Both the position numbers and the translations under genes were made by a program. A stretch of DNA of 64,000 nucleotides from Lamellibrachia satsuma (lineage: Eukaryota; Annelida; Polychaeta; Sabellida; Siboglinidae), in the NCBI GenBank assembly GCA_033239005.1, contig BSQZ01000025.1, positions 9,358,602-9,422,601 of the forward strand. Direction: 5' to 3'. Positions 1 through 14,463 of the stretch are shown in pieces; position 1 is the stretch's first letter; each line of letters starts with the position of its first letter. The notes below the pieces were generated by a model. That model was not told the DNA's origin. It made no database searches and worked only from the letters and a program-made list of their open reading frames with translations.

Positions 1-1550
1 GTGCCCATAACAAATTACCAATTCTACACCTGAATTTCCTAATTAAAATGGTAATAACGTTAGGATTATATAAGTCAAAGAAACAAGAAGTTTGCCATAT
101 CATAGGAATGAATCAAAGTCGTTAAAGATAACTTAGTTAATTAATGTTCTATTTTGTGATGCAAACATTAGTCAAACATAGAGTAAAATGCATTTCGTTT
201 AAGTTCCGTACTCAGCCATCTTTGCTAAAGAAATGGCTCGTGGAAATAAAGCTTTCAAACTTGAGGTCGCCGAGAACAAACTTGTTCCGACAGCCACACG
301 GAGAAGGTGGCAGCCTTGGGTTATCCTGGTACAAAACTTTCTTTGGAAGATGATGATGTCATGACTTTTAATTAAGCATTTGAATCACACACTTCTGAAA
401 CTGTTTCAAATGACAAGCCCACAGCCCCAGGCGAGTTGACTAGCTTAACTAAGTCACTATAGATGCTGCCATAGTTGCTGACATTTTGAAGAGAATGTTT
501 TCATAAGACTGCTGAACACAAACATAAAGGAAAATTTATAAGAACATTGACAAGCTGAAAAGAATACAAACCTGAGCAATATTGGGGGAGAAACCTTGAT
601 TGCATATTGCTGCCATGTGTAGAAAGAAAAAAATATACCAAAAGTTCGACTTAATAAGTCGAAATTCCAAAACTCTAAACGTTCAATTTACTGGGCCCAA
701 GTTCCTAAATTCGCATATTTAAGGGGACATTTGGCCATGACCCCTCTTGGCTTAAACATTTCGTTTTTGCAATTGTCACATGTTGTTCCACCACACGGTA
801 GCATGGTAAACTAATGGGTGACAAAGCTTGCCCACTTTGGCCTCCCTATATTTTGTGAGATATTGAAAACGCCATAATTAACGCTTGTTCACTGGAAAGG
901 TTATAAGGTTATATGATGTTCTTCATATTAATGTAAAAGTTGTCTTCGTTTATTTGACGTCATCTCTTTACATTGACGTCCATGCGTGGACGTTTCAGAA
1001 CGTTTTACCATGACGTCCACGTGCGAACGTTACGTAGCGTTTTACAATGACATCCGTGCTCAGACGTTATAGTTACACGCTATCCATAAAGTAAGCTATG
1101 TTATGCCTTTTTGAGACCCCCATCTCATCCATTAACCAATTACTGTGCTCTCATCACAACCAGTCGTAGCATGAGATGATGATCTTTGTGCGTCCCTATT
1201 CGTGATAATGCTTAATTATTCTGGTTGGTTGCGCTTCTGAGCTCAGCTTCCGGAGGATACAGGCGCTATAGATAGTATTACTATTATTAGCAGGTGGCCA
1301 TACGTTGCTGGTTAACTTCCCTGAGTTCGTTCTGAAAACCGTAAATATGCGGTAGGTGATACATAACTATTGGCTTTCCAATTGGAGACCCTTGCTTTTG
1401 CAATGGTTTGATAACCTGGGTATTCCAAATATGGGCCATGCTATCAAGTTCTTCCCAGAAGAGAGAGAAAGATAGAGACATATTAATTTAGTGTGAAAAA
1501 TGCATACAAGATTCTCAATAACAATTTATGAAGATACTATCATAACGTAC
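1..1550. other. No recognisable gene
   Basis: Only short open frames are present and none resembles a family I know. A GC-richer stretch around 205-360 reads for some 45 codons in more than one frame but has no recognisable domain. A small tandem repeat at 972-1080 is listed separately. Confidence 0.5.
972..1080. repeat. 37-bp tandem repeat, 3 units, with TGACGTCC motifs
   Basis: TGACGTCC, TGACGTCC and TGACATCC start at about 974, 1011 and 1048, a 37-bp period. Each is followed by a second ACGT-containing block and a GTTTTAC-like stretch. Unit 1 contains the inverted pair ACGTCCA/TGGACGT, which could form a small hairpin. The motif resembles half of a cAMP-response element, but nothing else supports a regulatory role. 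Confidence 0.6.
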
Positions 1551-1554
1551 CATA

Positions 1555-3610
1555 GGCCTGGATCTCTTCTTGTCTTTTCCCATAAGCCATAAGGATCGTT
1601 GGGGCAGCATTGATGACTTTCTAACCAGCTCTCTCCACGTTTCCCTGTTCTCGACAGCCCTCTGGGAGTCAGCGAACTCCATTCCTGTCCACTCTTTGAT
1701 GTTATCTTATGCTTCTGTCTACCTATTCGTCCCCACCCCTCTCTTACAGTACCTTGCAAGAGAGTTTTTGCAAGGCCAGATGATCATGATACATGACCGT
1801 ACCACTTCAGTTTACGCTTCTTAACTGTTGTAAGAAGGTCGTCATATGGTCCGATGGCTTGTTTGATTTTGTTGCGGACAGCTTCGTTAGTAACATGGTC
1901 TTTGTATGATATGCGCAAGATCTTCCGAAAGCATCTCATTTCCATGGCTTTTATCATTTTCTGTAGATCTGCTGAGAGGGTCCATGTTTAAGAAGCGTAC
2001 AGAAAGATGGACATGACAAGGGAACGCATCAGCCTTATTTTCGAACTGACAGTGATGTTTCTGTCGTTCCATAAGGGTTGCAACCTTGTTAGTGCTGCTG
2101 TTGTTTGTGCAATCCTAACAAGTAACTCCGGTTTGGAACCCTCATCTGTGATAATTAATCCCAAGTACCTGAAGCTTGTTACTGTCTCAAGTCTCTGTTC
2201 ATTAACTTAGACCTCTGTGCTGATGCCTTGTGTGTTGTTCTTCATCAGTTTGGTCTTTTCCGCACTGATCTCCATGCCGTATGATGTAGATGTTTTCTCG
2301 AGGCGCTCCACCAAAATGACTAGTTCCTGTTCATCTCCTGCTAAGCTGTCGATGTCGTCAGCAAAACGAAGATTGGAGATTGTCCTGCCTCCAATGCTGA
2401 CAATGCCTTTATGGTTTTCTAAAGCATTAGTCACGCTCCTTTCCAGAAAAATGTTGAAGAGCGTTGGTGATAGTAGGCATCCTTGTCGAACTCCGACTGT
2501 TGTTCGAAACCAGTCTTCTATGCTGCTGTTGAAGATTACTGCACTGGTGGCTTTGTCATATAGGTGTTCAATGGTTCGGACAAGCTTGGAGCCAATGTTG
2601 TACTTCCTCATGATTGCCCATCAGGACGCATGCCATACTTTATCAAAGGCCTTCTTGAAATCTATGAAGACATGATACAGGCTTTGCTGATGTTGAATGT
2701 GTTTCTCGCTAAGGATTCTAAGGTTGAAGATATGTTCAATGGCACTATGTCCTGCTCGAAAACTCGCTTGTTCTTCAGGAGTGATCTCTTCTGCCAGGGG
2801 TTTGTGTCTGTTGAGTAGTATCTTCAACATGACTTTGCTCGGGTGGTTAATGAGGCTGATTATTCTGTAATTTTGGCACACCCATTTTCCTGTCTGCAAG
2901 ATCTTGTTGCAGATTGTTGTAACTGTGGTAATCAAGGTTTCTCCCCCAGCTTGAACCAGTTCTGCTGGTATGTTATCAATTGCAACTGACTTTCCTTTTT
3001 TTAGAGACTTTACTGCAGCCTTCACTTCCTCACGAATGGGGCAGTCGTCCTCTTCAGTAGTCTGTGGACAATTTAGTACCACTGGGACTCCGTTGGGGTT
3101 GTGGCTGTACAGTTCTGAGCAGTATTCTGTCCATCGATTGAGGATCTGATGTTCTTCTGTCAGGCATTTCCCTGCTTTTCTTGGATAGTGGTAATTATCC
3201 CTTTCTTCACTAATGTCAGGTCTTTCACTATTTGATAAGCCTTCTTGCTGTTGTTCTTGCTCAAGCTGTCTTCAACGTTATAGTATTGTTCTGCTATCCA
3301 GTTATCTTTTGCTCTCCTCATATCTAGTTTGATGTTTTTGTTTACTTCTCTGTATTTTGCTGCACCTTCAAGTTCACATGTTCTCATTTTCAATTCCCTC
3401 CTTTTGTCACAGATATCTAGGATGTTTGCTCTGACCCATGGTTTCTTTGTCCGACGGTGTTTTCCAAGGATCTCGCTGGTTGTGTCGGTCACTATTTTGT
3501 TGAAGGTGTTGGTCATCAAGTTCACGTCGGTATATTTGTCATCCAGTATAATAAGTGGTGCAAATTTCCCACCTATCATTGCTTTGAATGCTTCTGCTAC
3601 ATCAGGCCTG
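1555..3610 (-). mobile_element. RTE-like non-LTR retrotransposon (LINE), 5'-truncated
   Basis: The minus strand encodes, in several frames, the linker after the endonuclease, the reverse transcriptase and the C-terminal region of a LINE ORF2. The 5' end is lost at about 3605, next to an A-rich stretch and the (CA)n microsatellite. The protein reaches its usual C-terminal region near 1560. The style of the RT (RQGCLLSP, FADDIDSLAG, MEISAEKTKLM) fits RTE-like elements found widely in marine invertebrates. The clade assignment is tentative. Confidence 0.8.
1560..3579 (-). pseudogene. RTE-like reverse transcriptase remnant, frameshifted
   Basis: Reading on the minus strand from 3579: a charged linker (NKNIKLDMRRAKDNWI, to about 3160), then RT motifs with KSVAIDNIPAELVQ near 2990, YRIISLINHPSKV near 2850, FIDFKKAFDKVWH near 2640, VGVRQGCLLSPTLFNIF near 2480 and the catalytic FADDID near 2350. 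A C-terminal section with a KYLG-like and a WYGH-like motif follows between about 2200 and 1560. At least three frame changes separate these blocks and there are stops in the C-terminal third, so no full-length protein can be made. In a working element this domain performs target-primed reverse transcription. The FADD catalytic box is intact. Confidence 0.8.
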
Positions 3611-3710
3611 CATATTAAAAAAAAATAACGCGCAAAAGCATGATGTCTGATGAGCGCTGTGGTGATATGTGTTGTGATAGGTGTGGTGATAGGTGTGGTG
3701 GAATCGTGGA

Positions 3711-5975
<2,265 letters not shown>

Positions 5976-6232
5976 CTTATTGGCTAAAGAAGAAAGGACG
6001 GAACAGGTCAACTATTGTGCTAGCATCTGTCACCTAAAAATATATATAAATGATTTGGAGGATGACATACCTAGCAAAGTATTCAAATTTGCAGATAAAA
6101 CAAAAATATTCAGAAAAGTTACTAATGATACAGATAAACAAAGTTTACAGCATGATCTAGAAAATTAGTTAAAAACAAGGTAATGTTTAACCAATCTTTT
6201 ATGTTTTTTGTAAGAAATTACAAAGTGGGTAG

Positions 6233-6459
6233 ATGACAGTGGATGTTGTCTACTTAGATTTTCAGAAAGCTTTCGATAAAGTGCCACATCAAAGATTGTT
6301 ACTTAAACTAAAAGCCCATGGTATAGGTAATGATGTAATCAATTGGATAGAAAAGTGGCTTACACACAGAAGACAGAGAGTAATAGTAGATGGTGAGATT
6401 TCAAACTGGAAATCTGTTTTGAGTGGGGTACCACAGGGATCAGTATTAGGCCCTATACC

Positions 6460-6542
<83 letters not shown>

Positions 6543-7394
6543 GATTTGGAAGATGACATATCTAGCAAAGTACTCAAGTTGGCAGATTACACAAAAGTAT
6601 TCAGAAAGGTTACTAATGATACAGATAAACAAAGTTTACAGGATGATCTAGATAAATTAGTTAAATGGTCAGAAAAATGGCAGATGTTATTCAATTTCGG
6701 GAATTGTAAATGTATGCACATAGGACATGGAAACATGGAAGAAGAATATAAAATGGGGGATGCTGTACTAGGTAGAACTACACAAAAAAAGATCCTAGGA
6801 GTAACATTTAGTGCTGACATGAAAGTTTCAGAGCAATGTGGGATTGCTGCTTCGAAAGGAAATCAAATCCTATGGCTAATTAGGTGAACTATCATGTATA
6901 ACGAGAAACAGCTAATTGTACCCCTGTACAGAGCAATAGTTAGACCACATTTGGAATATTTTATTCAAGCATGGAGGCCATATCGTAAAAAGGACATAGA
7001 CTAGCTAGAAAGAATACAACGAAGAGCAACTAAAATGATTCCAGAATTGAGAGACCTTAGTTGCGAAAGTCGCTTATTACAATGTGCTTTGACAACCCTA
7101 GAGACCAGGAGACTAAGAGGAGACCAAATAGAAGTGTTTAATAGAGTGAATGGTTATGAGAATGTTGACAGGAATACATGTATGTTCTTCAAACTTAAAG
7201 AAGGCAGTAGAACCAGAGGACACAAAGCAGCATTAGTTAAGGAGCAGTGTAGGTTGGACATGAGAAAGTACTCTTTCTCACAAAGGGTGATAAATGAATG
7301 GAACAAACTGCCAAATGATTGTGTTAATGCTAGTATTGTGAATATGTTTAGAAATAGAATTGACAGATATTTGATCAGGGCGGGCTACACATAG
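6233..7394 (+). pseudogene. CR1 ORF2 reverse transcriptase fragment
   Basis: YLDFQKAFDKVPHQ (RT motif with the first catalytic Asp) is at about 6250 and SGVPQGSVLGP at about 6420. The frame then runs into a TA microsatellite exactly where the family has LIYINDL. After it come DLEDDISSKVLKLADY (the usual FADDT box is changed to LADYT, so a catalytic Asp is lost), WSEKWQMLFN, stops near 6885 and 7003, and the conserved C-terminal block [14 protein letters not shown] to RAGYT ending at 7394. The changed catalytic box, internal stops and microsatellite make it non-functional. Confidence 0.85.
6468..6539. repeat. (TA)n microsatellite inside CR1 RT
   Basis: About 72 bp of pure TA. It lies exactly between codons for the RT motif SGVPQGSVLGP and NDLEDD, where other copies have a short native TATATAT-like stretch encoding IYI. 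Confidence 0.97.
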
Positions 7395-7623
7395 ATGAGA
7401 AAATTGTTGGACTCGCAATAAGCGAATGGCTTCCTTGTCCACTTGCCATCTGGAACTTGTTGTTCGGGATGCAGTCTTGTTAAAATCTTGTTAAAGTGTT
7501 GATGTCTTCACCTTCCTGCTGGTCTCTTGTTGTATACAAGTGTTAGTGTCTTCACATCAAATCATATATTTTTTATGCCCTGCATTTACTATTTTATTTA
7601 TAAATATACATCTTTTAGATACT

Positions 7624-7852
7624 TGCTATGTGCTGTTGGCAAGCACCAATGTCTCCATGGTATGTGCTGTCGACAAGCACCGATGTCTCCTTGCTATGTG
7701 CTGTTGGCAAGCACCAATGTCTCCTTGCTATGTGCTCTCGACAAGCACCAATGTCTTCTTGCTATGTGCTGTTGGCAAGCACCAATATCTCCTTGCTATG
7801 TGCTGTAGTCAACTACCAAAATCTCCTTGCTTCTTGTGGTTGTAGGCAAGCA
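7624..7852. repeat. Minisatellite, about 36-bp unit, 6 copies
   Basis: Repeated TGCTATGTGCTG followed by TTGGCAAGCACCAATG or TCGACAAGCACCAATG. The GTTGGCAAGCAC and GTCGACAAGCAC versions largely alternate, suggesting growth by a two-unit step. It follows the CR1 3' end by about 130 bp. Confidence 0.9.
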
Positions 7853-8405
7853 CAAAAAAAGCAGCCCAGCTGAGATCAAGAAGGTTCAGATGGAGGAACT
7901 TGCTGCAATGTTGTTTTCCTCAAAAACCTGCTTGCACCATTCCTACATGCGTACGACTTCTTCATGCAGACAGTCAAGAACATCAAATAAACTTGGCATA
8001 CCAGTGTGTCTGGGTCTGTGTTTGAATTTGTTTTGCTGTTTAAGGGTCAGACCACAATAATACCGCCTGCTGTACTTTAGATGGTTGTAGCTACAGCCAA
8101 TTTCAGTGATTTTTAACTGGAATTTCACTTTATCTAGTCAGCCAGCAAGTTTCTGTTTTCTTTCTCCCTCCTCAATTAATTTAGCCCATTGTGAATCAGG
8201 GCCATTGGTGTTCATATCGGTAGAGTGTATGAATTGTTTAAAGGTATGAACAGTCAGCTTAATGTGTATATATTTTTTAATTATTGAAAGAATTGACTTT
8301 GAACATTAAATCGGGTAACTTTGAAAGTGTGAATAGGTTTATGTCATAGTGTGTAGTTGGTTGGAGCCATGTTTGACCTTTTCCAGTGAATTCCACATGG
8401 GTCCA
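7853..8405. other. No recognisable gene
   Basis: Unique-looking AT-rich sequence between the minisatellite and the duplicated block. I see nothing in it. Confidence 0.4.
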
Positions 8406-9984
8406 GTTGAATATATCTAGTAGGTTGTCCGATGTATTTATAAAAACTAAATGACACATTTGCACAAATGAGCTAGCATGTCATAGTGGATACTAGATAG
8501 GTTAGATTTTTTTCAAAATGATTTTGAAATGAAGCAAGAGAAAAATCAAATTGAGGTTGGAGCTTGTCTCCCACAATTGCTATAAGACTCTATCAAATCT
8601 CCAGTTCTCCTGCTCAGGAGAACAAATCTCCCACCATATTTCTGTTGAAATAACATTCTTTGCAGCCTAACAACATATTGTTAATCCCTCCCCTTACTAA
8701 TGCCTGAACAATGCAGACCTGTCTAACCTGTGTCCTTGTGTCTTGTGTGTCGTTGACATTGTTTATAGGCCATAGACGAGCAAAGCACTGGCACCTTCGG
8801 GTTCCCTAATGTCAACTTGTCACCCACTGTAACCCAGGCTCACATTAATCAGTGTACAATCGGTTAACTATCCATTGAGATAATACCTATCGATACATCA
8901 TGATATAAGACATATTATATTTATGTTCACATGCAATAGATACAATACGGCACAGGCACTGCTTGAAGAGATCTTTGGGCTAAAGGTGAATGAAAAGTTC
9001 CCAAAGAAACTGCTGTAGTAGACATCATGTGGTGTTGGTGTCTGGAAAATGGTCATTACAGCCACAAAGTAATCATGCTGGAAGTCACTGTTGGACAGGA
9101 GGTAAATATATTTCTTGTTCATTACACATTATCTAAGCCCCACTACAGTGTGACAGGACTATCAACAGTTATGTAATCGTCACATGTAGAAATGTCTTGT
9201 GGACATGTGGTGTGCTAAGATGTTATTAGTCCCCATAAAAAGTCAGTAATGTTTTATATGTAGGTGTCACTAGGCAATCTTGACAGAAATGATTTCATTT
9301 AAATTGAACAGTTGCCTTATATTTATTCAAATGTTTTTTATGGAAAAGTAGAGGAATGTAACAGAAACATGTAATTTCCTGCTTTTATGATTATTGCTGT
9401 CCATATTACACTTACCCAGCATCTCCACGTGAATTCAAGGTGTCATGTAGGTATTGACAAGCGTTTTCACTGCAGCTTGGCAGGGGTGTACACATAGAGC
9501 ACTGATGTTTACATATTATGACATATTTACGAGTCATGTATATGGCAAGACTCGAATTCTACTAGAAAATAAAAATCTACCACTAAATATAATATGTTCA
9601 TTCGTCCTTAATTACCTCGTTTTGTCATGTGATAATATTGCCTCAAGCCCTGAGCTGGTAAGCTTCCAGAAGCTTAGAATTTGATGGCAAGATATGTCAT
9701 GTAGTAGGCAATGGTATGTTTGGTGTACCGTGTTTTGACCAAACTTGTGTAACATTTGAGATGTTTCAGAACCTATTTTAGATCACATTTTGTCATTACC
9801 TTTACATAGTGACATAGTGTCAGTATGTATTAGTGACAAAATACTTCATTTAAGAAATTTATATTTAAATAAAAAGCTGAGAAAAAATGCTATTTAATTG
9901 AATAATTCTTGTTGAACTTTTCCCACATGTTATGTTCCTTTCCTTGCTGCTGTAGATATTTACGATGACTGCTCATAGGTGGCA

Positions 9985-10165
9985 ACTGGAGCAGTGATTG
10001 ATGTGGGTCGTAAGCCAGACGGTTGCTCTGATCCTCACATTCACATGGCTATGGTAGAGACAGGCCCAAGTAGGATGATCAACCCCACTGAATACCTTCG
10101 TAACTGAAAGGTGCCGCCTCCCAAATGGGTGCAGGAGTATGACCACTTCGTATTGTCAGGAGAGT
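9985..10165 (+). pseudogene. Possible decayed exon, family not recognised
   Basis: On the plus strand a run of about 40 codons reads GAVIDVGRKPDGCSDPHIHM and onward to a TGA near 10105, then continues in a protein-like way (PPPKWVQEYDHFVLSG) to a GAGTGAG-like position that could be a splice donor. The composition is unlike the surrounding AT-rich DNA. It is deleted from copy B. I do not recognise the family and the in-frame stop argues for a pseudogene. Confidence 0.3.
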
Positions 10166-11735
10166 GAGTTCAGACAATATATCTTACATAATCAGATTCA
10201 TATCTGAAAGATATAAACTCAATTATGTGGTTACTGTTTGCCAAGCAAATTATTCTGCTAATCAGCAGAAAATGTCATTCAAACAGCAATACTGGTTGTT
10301 TAGATATTCACCTTTACATGCAGTGGGGATGATATCCTGATACTCTAATATGTACAGTCTCTATTTCTCATGGTTGTCCTGAGTAATGTTATCCTCTAGT
10401 TCTACCATTTATCAAACAACTTCGTATTCCTCCATTATACAATGTTAAAAACAAATGTTTTTAGCATTGAAACTTCATGCTGATTAATTGGTCAGAATAT
10501 GTATTAATAGTAGCAGCCAATAAACTCAAAATACTCCTTGTACTTACCATTGAATAAGATATGTTGATGCAACCAGAAACGATTCATATAACTTGTATTT
10601 ATAATTTTTATTTTTAGACTGCCAACAGTTTAGGCCTTTATGATCTCTCAAAGTTGAAAGATGTTTTCAACTTCAAAATTAACTCCATCAGGCTGAACAA
10701 ATTGCTCATAAGGTCGGCTTGTCAAAGGTCAAGACAAGCATCTTGAAACTGTGGAAGAACTTGAGCTTGGACAATGTTTATTTTCGGTGGTGGCTTATTA
10801 TTTATATAATATTAATGTGCTGGCTTAGTACTTCAGGAAAGTATTCTTATGAATAATTTCATGAAATATTGATTTCTGGTGCAAACAGCTAATTTATGAC
10901 CAGCATAGCTGCTGTCATTATGTGTAATGTTTCCACATGAAGTCTAGCATTTTGATATACATGATCTGACCAGGAGTGTTCGGACCATTCTTACTTCTCA
11001 CATATGATGAAATATTTGTTACTTTCATGTAGTTTAATATATTTTTATTATTGCTCCCAACACAGTTATGTTGAACACATTATACTGATGTTACCTTGTG
11101 TTATCAGAGCTTAACTGAAGTGTTTAGTATAGGGGTTCATACATCAGTTCAGTTCTTTAGAAAGTCTTACAAGGCAGTAACATGTACTTAACATTGACAG
11201 AATGTTTTTACATTGGGAGTCGAATTGGCAAGAACATCCTGAGTCGCTTTGACAAGGCTTGCACCAGCATCAGTTGTTGTGTGGACCTTAAATTGTTCAT
11301 CTACCAACACACGTTGACTGCCTACATCAGATATAACACCTGTAACCTGGAACTGATCATTGGCCTCAGTGAGTGGACGGCCAGCTTCAATATGTTTGAA
11401 CAGGACTTCAGTGAGTGATTTTACAGCAAACTTAATTTATTAATCATTTCACTCCAGTAGACACTTGTTAATATCTCAATGATCCCTTTGGATATCATAG
11501 ATGACAATAAATTAATTAAACAAATGATCTTCTGATTGTGGAAGTTCCAACAGTATCAATAATATTTTTAGAAACAAATTTGACAGATATCTGTCAAGAC
11601 TGTCCACACATTGATAAAACTGTTTAGTGATTCCTTATCCGTCCGCAGTTTGTCTGTTGCTTTGGATAGAAATTTGCTTAAATCTTATTATATATATTTC
11701 GGCAACATGCACATGTGTATTTTGTTAATTTTCAG

Positions 11736-11897
11736 TTAAAAAAGACTGTGAATCTTCTGAAAGAAGCCAACATATTGAGTGTTGTCCACACAAAGCTGTA
11801 CCTCAAGATTGAGAAGACAAACAACATTCTGAAGATAACCAGTTTGTTTTATGCTGGAAGATCCTACTGCTACTTTGAGTGGACCTCAATCAAATAA
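11736..11897 (+). pseudogene. Exon-like segment, copy A
   Basis: A pyrimidine-rich tract ending TTTTCAG at 11735 looks like a 3' splice site. The frame that follows (VNLLKEANILSVVHTKLYL and onward) runs 50-odd codons to a stop at 11895. Copy B (28499-28662) keeps the same frame, with changes that are mostly conservative. A possible donor (AAG|ATAACC here, AAG|GTAACC in copy B) falls inside, so the true exon may be shorter, and in copy A the donor GT is lost. I recognise no domain. Confidence 0.4.
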
Positions 11898-12049
11898 CAT
11901 GTTGGCATTGATCTAACATGACAGTTGTTGTAGTCTTATTCAGCTCAGCTGAACTTACCGAATAAATTATACAGCTAGGTTCATTACAAGGATTATTTCA
12001 TCCTTACTTTACTAACAGTTAATATCATAACATTTCAACTTAACAATAA

Positions 12050-12322
12050 CCCAGCAAACATGGCAGTATTGGGCCAATGCTGGCAACATACTGGCGAGTA
12101 CCGTTTGTACCGTCAACGGTACAAACGGTGTTGAGCCAGTACAATGTGCAGACCACAGTGAAATTGGCCGTTCCAGTACTGGCCCAGTACAGTATGCCGG
12201 TACCGGCCCAATTCACAGCCTCTGTGCAGAACTGTACTGGACCAGTAATGTTTAACAGCGTTGGGCCAGTACTGCGGTAGTTACTGGGCCAGTACAGGCC
12301 CATTACAGTCATGTTTGCTGGG
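12050..12322. mobile_element. 273-bp palindromic MITE
   Basis: Terminal inverted repeats CCCAGCAAACATG / CATGTTTGCTGGG. The interior is rich in inverted copies of GTACTGGCCCAGTAC and has a perfect 14-bp stem with a 2-nt loop at 12102-12131. Copy B of the duplication has the empty site (AATAAGGGC at about 28809), showing a probable 2-bp AA target duplication. It has no coding capacity. I cannot assign a superfamily. Confidence 0.85.
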
Positions 12323-12329
12323 AAGGGCT

Positions 12330-13267
12330 TTATTCGCCCAATATATTAAGTGTTTCACAAGATTTAACAAGATTGCCATCCCAAACAAGTTCCAGATGGC
12401 AAGTGGACAAGGAAGCCATTGGCTTATTGAGAGTGCAACAATGTTCTTATCTATGTGTAGCCTGCCCTTATCAGATATCTGTCAACTCTATTTTTAAACA
12501 TACACTACTAGCATTAACACAATCATTTGGCAGTTTGTTCCATTCGTTTATCACCATCTGTGAGAAACAGTACTTTCTCATGTCCAACCTACACTGCTCC
12601 TTATGTAATGCTACTTTGTGTCCTCTGGTTCTACTGCCTTCTTTAAGTTTGAAAAACATAATCCTATCAACATCCTCATAACCATTCACTATTTTAAACA
12701 CTTTTATTTGGTCTCCTCTTAGTCTTCTGGTCTGTAGTGTTGTCAAACCACATTTAAATAATCGGCTTTCGTAACTAAGGTCTCTCAATCCTAGAAACAT
12801 TTTAGTTGCTCTTCGTTGTATTCTTTCTAGCTTGTCTGTATCCTTTTACGATACGGCCTCCATGCTTGAATACAATGTTCCAACTATTGCTTTGTACAGG
12901 GTACAATTAGCTGTTTCTCCTTATACGTGATAGATCTCCTAATTAACCCTAGAATTTGATTTCCTTTCAAATCAGCAATCCGACATTTCTCTGAAACTTT
13001 CATATCATCACTAAATGTTACTCCTAAATCCTTTTCTTGTGTTGTTCTACTTAGTACGTCATCCTCCATTTTATATTCTTCGATTCATGTTTCATGTCCT
13101 ATGTGTAGGCATTTACGCTTCCCAAAATTGAATAACATTGGCCATTTTTCAGACCTTTTAAATAGATCATTCTGTAAACTTTGTTTATCTGTATCATTAA
13201 TAACATTTCTGAATACTTTTGTGTCATCTGCAAATTTGAGTACTTCGCTAAATATGTCATCCTCCAA

Positions 13268-13324
<57 letters not shown>

Positions 13325-13880
13325 AATATAGGGCCTAATACTGATACATGTGGTACCCTACTCAAAACAGGTTTCCAGTTTGAAATCTCACCTTCTACTA
13401 TTACTCTCTGTCTTTTGTGTGTAAGCCACTTTTCTATCCAGTTGATTACATCATTACCTATGCCATGGGGTTTTAGTGTAAGTAACAATCTTTGATGTGG
13501 CACTTTATCAAAACCTTTCTGAAAATCGTCTGACAACATCCACTGGAGACCTGTCATCTACCCACTTTGTAATTTCTTCAAAAAAACATAAGAGATTGTT
13601 AAACATGACCTTGCTTTTAGGAATCGATGTTGAGATGTATTTATTAATTGATGTTTTACAAGGAATTCAACCATGTGATCTCTAATTAATGTTTCGAGTA
13701 ATGTACATACAACTGATGTTAAGCTCACTGGTCTGTAATTTTCTGGCTTCTTCCTTGATCCCTTCTTAAATAGCGACATAATGTTTGCTTCTTTCCATTC
13801 TGTAGGAACTATACCTTCTTCTAGTGACAAGTTAAACATTTTTGCAAGTGGTGTACTAATTTGCTGAACAATTTCCTTAA
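12330..13880 (-). pseudogene. CR1 ORF2, RT and C-terminal part
   Basis: From 13880 downward: KEIVQQISTPLAKMFNLSLE, FKKGSRKKPENYRPVSLTSV, the YLDFQKAFDKVPHQ equivalent near 13500 (here SDDFQKGFDKVPHQ), the SGVPQGS equivalent (SRVPHVSVLGP), a TA microsatellite at 13269-13322, then FADDTKVFRNV near 13220 and the C-terminal ERIQRRATKM to INEWNKLPNDC block near 12800-12500. It is broken by frameshifts. The 3' UTR is near 12340-12440 (inverted GGCAAGTGGACAAGGAAGCC). Confidence 0.85.
13269..13322. repeat. (TA)n microsatellite inside CR1 RT
   Basis: About 54 bp of pure TA at the codons that normally encode LIYINDLED on the minus strand, the same position as the array at 6468. Confidence 0.97.
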
Positions 13881-14463
13881 CGGGAGACTCGGGTCGGATT
13901 TGACGGATTTTTGACAATAAAATGAATTTCGAGTTGTTGCTATTTCCGTGTATAAATATTATTCAACTTGCCATTCATGTAAGTTGCACTGTCGAAATAA
14001 ACACATTTCTGTCATAAAACGTGTCTTTTGTATGATGCCTATCATTGCTAAGTCTTTGTTTATGTCAAATGAACCGAGACTAATGGGACATTAGGTGATT
14101 TTCCGCGAGCCATTGCATGCCGGAAAACGCTGCCATTCCAACATGGCGCATATCACGGGAAAGCCCCATTTTCGCTCTGTATGATGGTACAAACAGTTTT
14201 AAAATGTGCCCGGAGGTATCCGAGTAATTCCGACTATAAATGACCGCCTCTGAACCATCTCGGTGACAAAGGAATGGGGAATGCCACGACGATTCGCCAG
14301 ACATCACCACGTGATGTCGGATTCCCTCAAATCAAGCGCTCTAATTGGTTGTAATACTAATTTCCATCCTCTGACGTCAGCTTGAAATGCCAGCTACGTT
14401 CGATTCGATCGACTTTTTATCCCATGAGTTTCGTTCATTTATATCGCTTTGTAAAACGACATT

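Larger units (their letters stand above)
6028..7495 (+). mobile_element. CR1-type LINE fragment, 3' part, rearranged
   Basis: Plus-strand CR1 RT and C-terminal sequence ending in the family's 3' UTR (CTTCCTTGTCCACTTGCC near 7430) and a short AATCTTGTT-type tail at about 7478-7497. The same 3' end is found near 22040-22100 and inverted near 12360 and 28865. A short copy of the post-YINDL segment (6028-6175) lies upstream of the main body and duplicates what follows the microsatellite at 6540, so this copy has an internal duplication or out-of-order piece. Confidence 0.85.
8406..12049. repeat. Segmental duplication, copy A
   Basis: Similar in order and orientation to 24796-28811 (copy B). Matching landmarks include TAGTAGGTTGTCCGATG (8419 / 24809), the CACTGGCACCTTCGGG region (8786 / 25168), CAGGACTATCAACAG (9156 / 25556), AACTTTTCCCACATGTT (about 9913 / 27723), CATCAGGCTGAACAAATTGC (10687 / 27800) and the exon-like piece at 11736 / 28499. 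Copy A keeps 9996-10685 and about 11078-11710, which copy B lacks. It lacks the equivalents of B 27108-27535 and 28110-28380. Both copies end at the 3' end of an antisense CR1. This block is also the only place with exon-like reading frames, so it may be a duplicated, decayed piece of a host gene. Confidence 0.85.

Noticed and set aside
7624..7852. CRISPR-like array
   Set aside because: Units are directly adjacent without unique spacers, and the DNA is eukaryotic.
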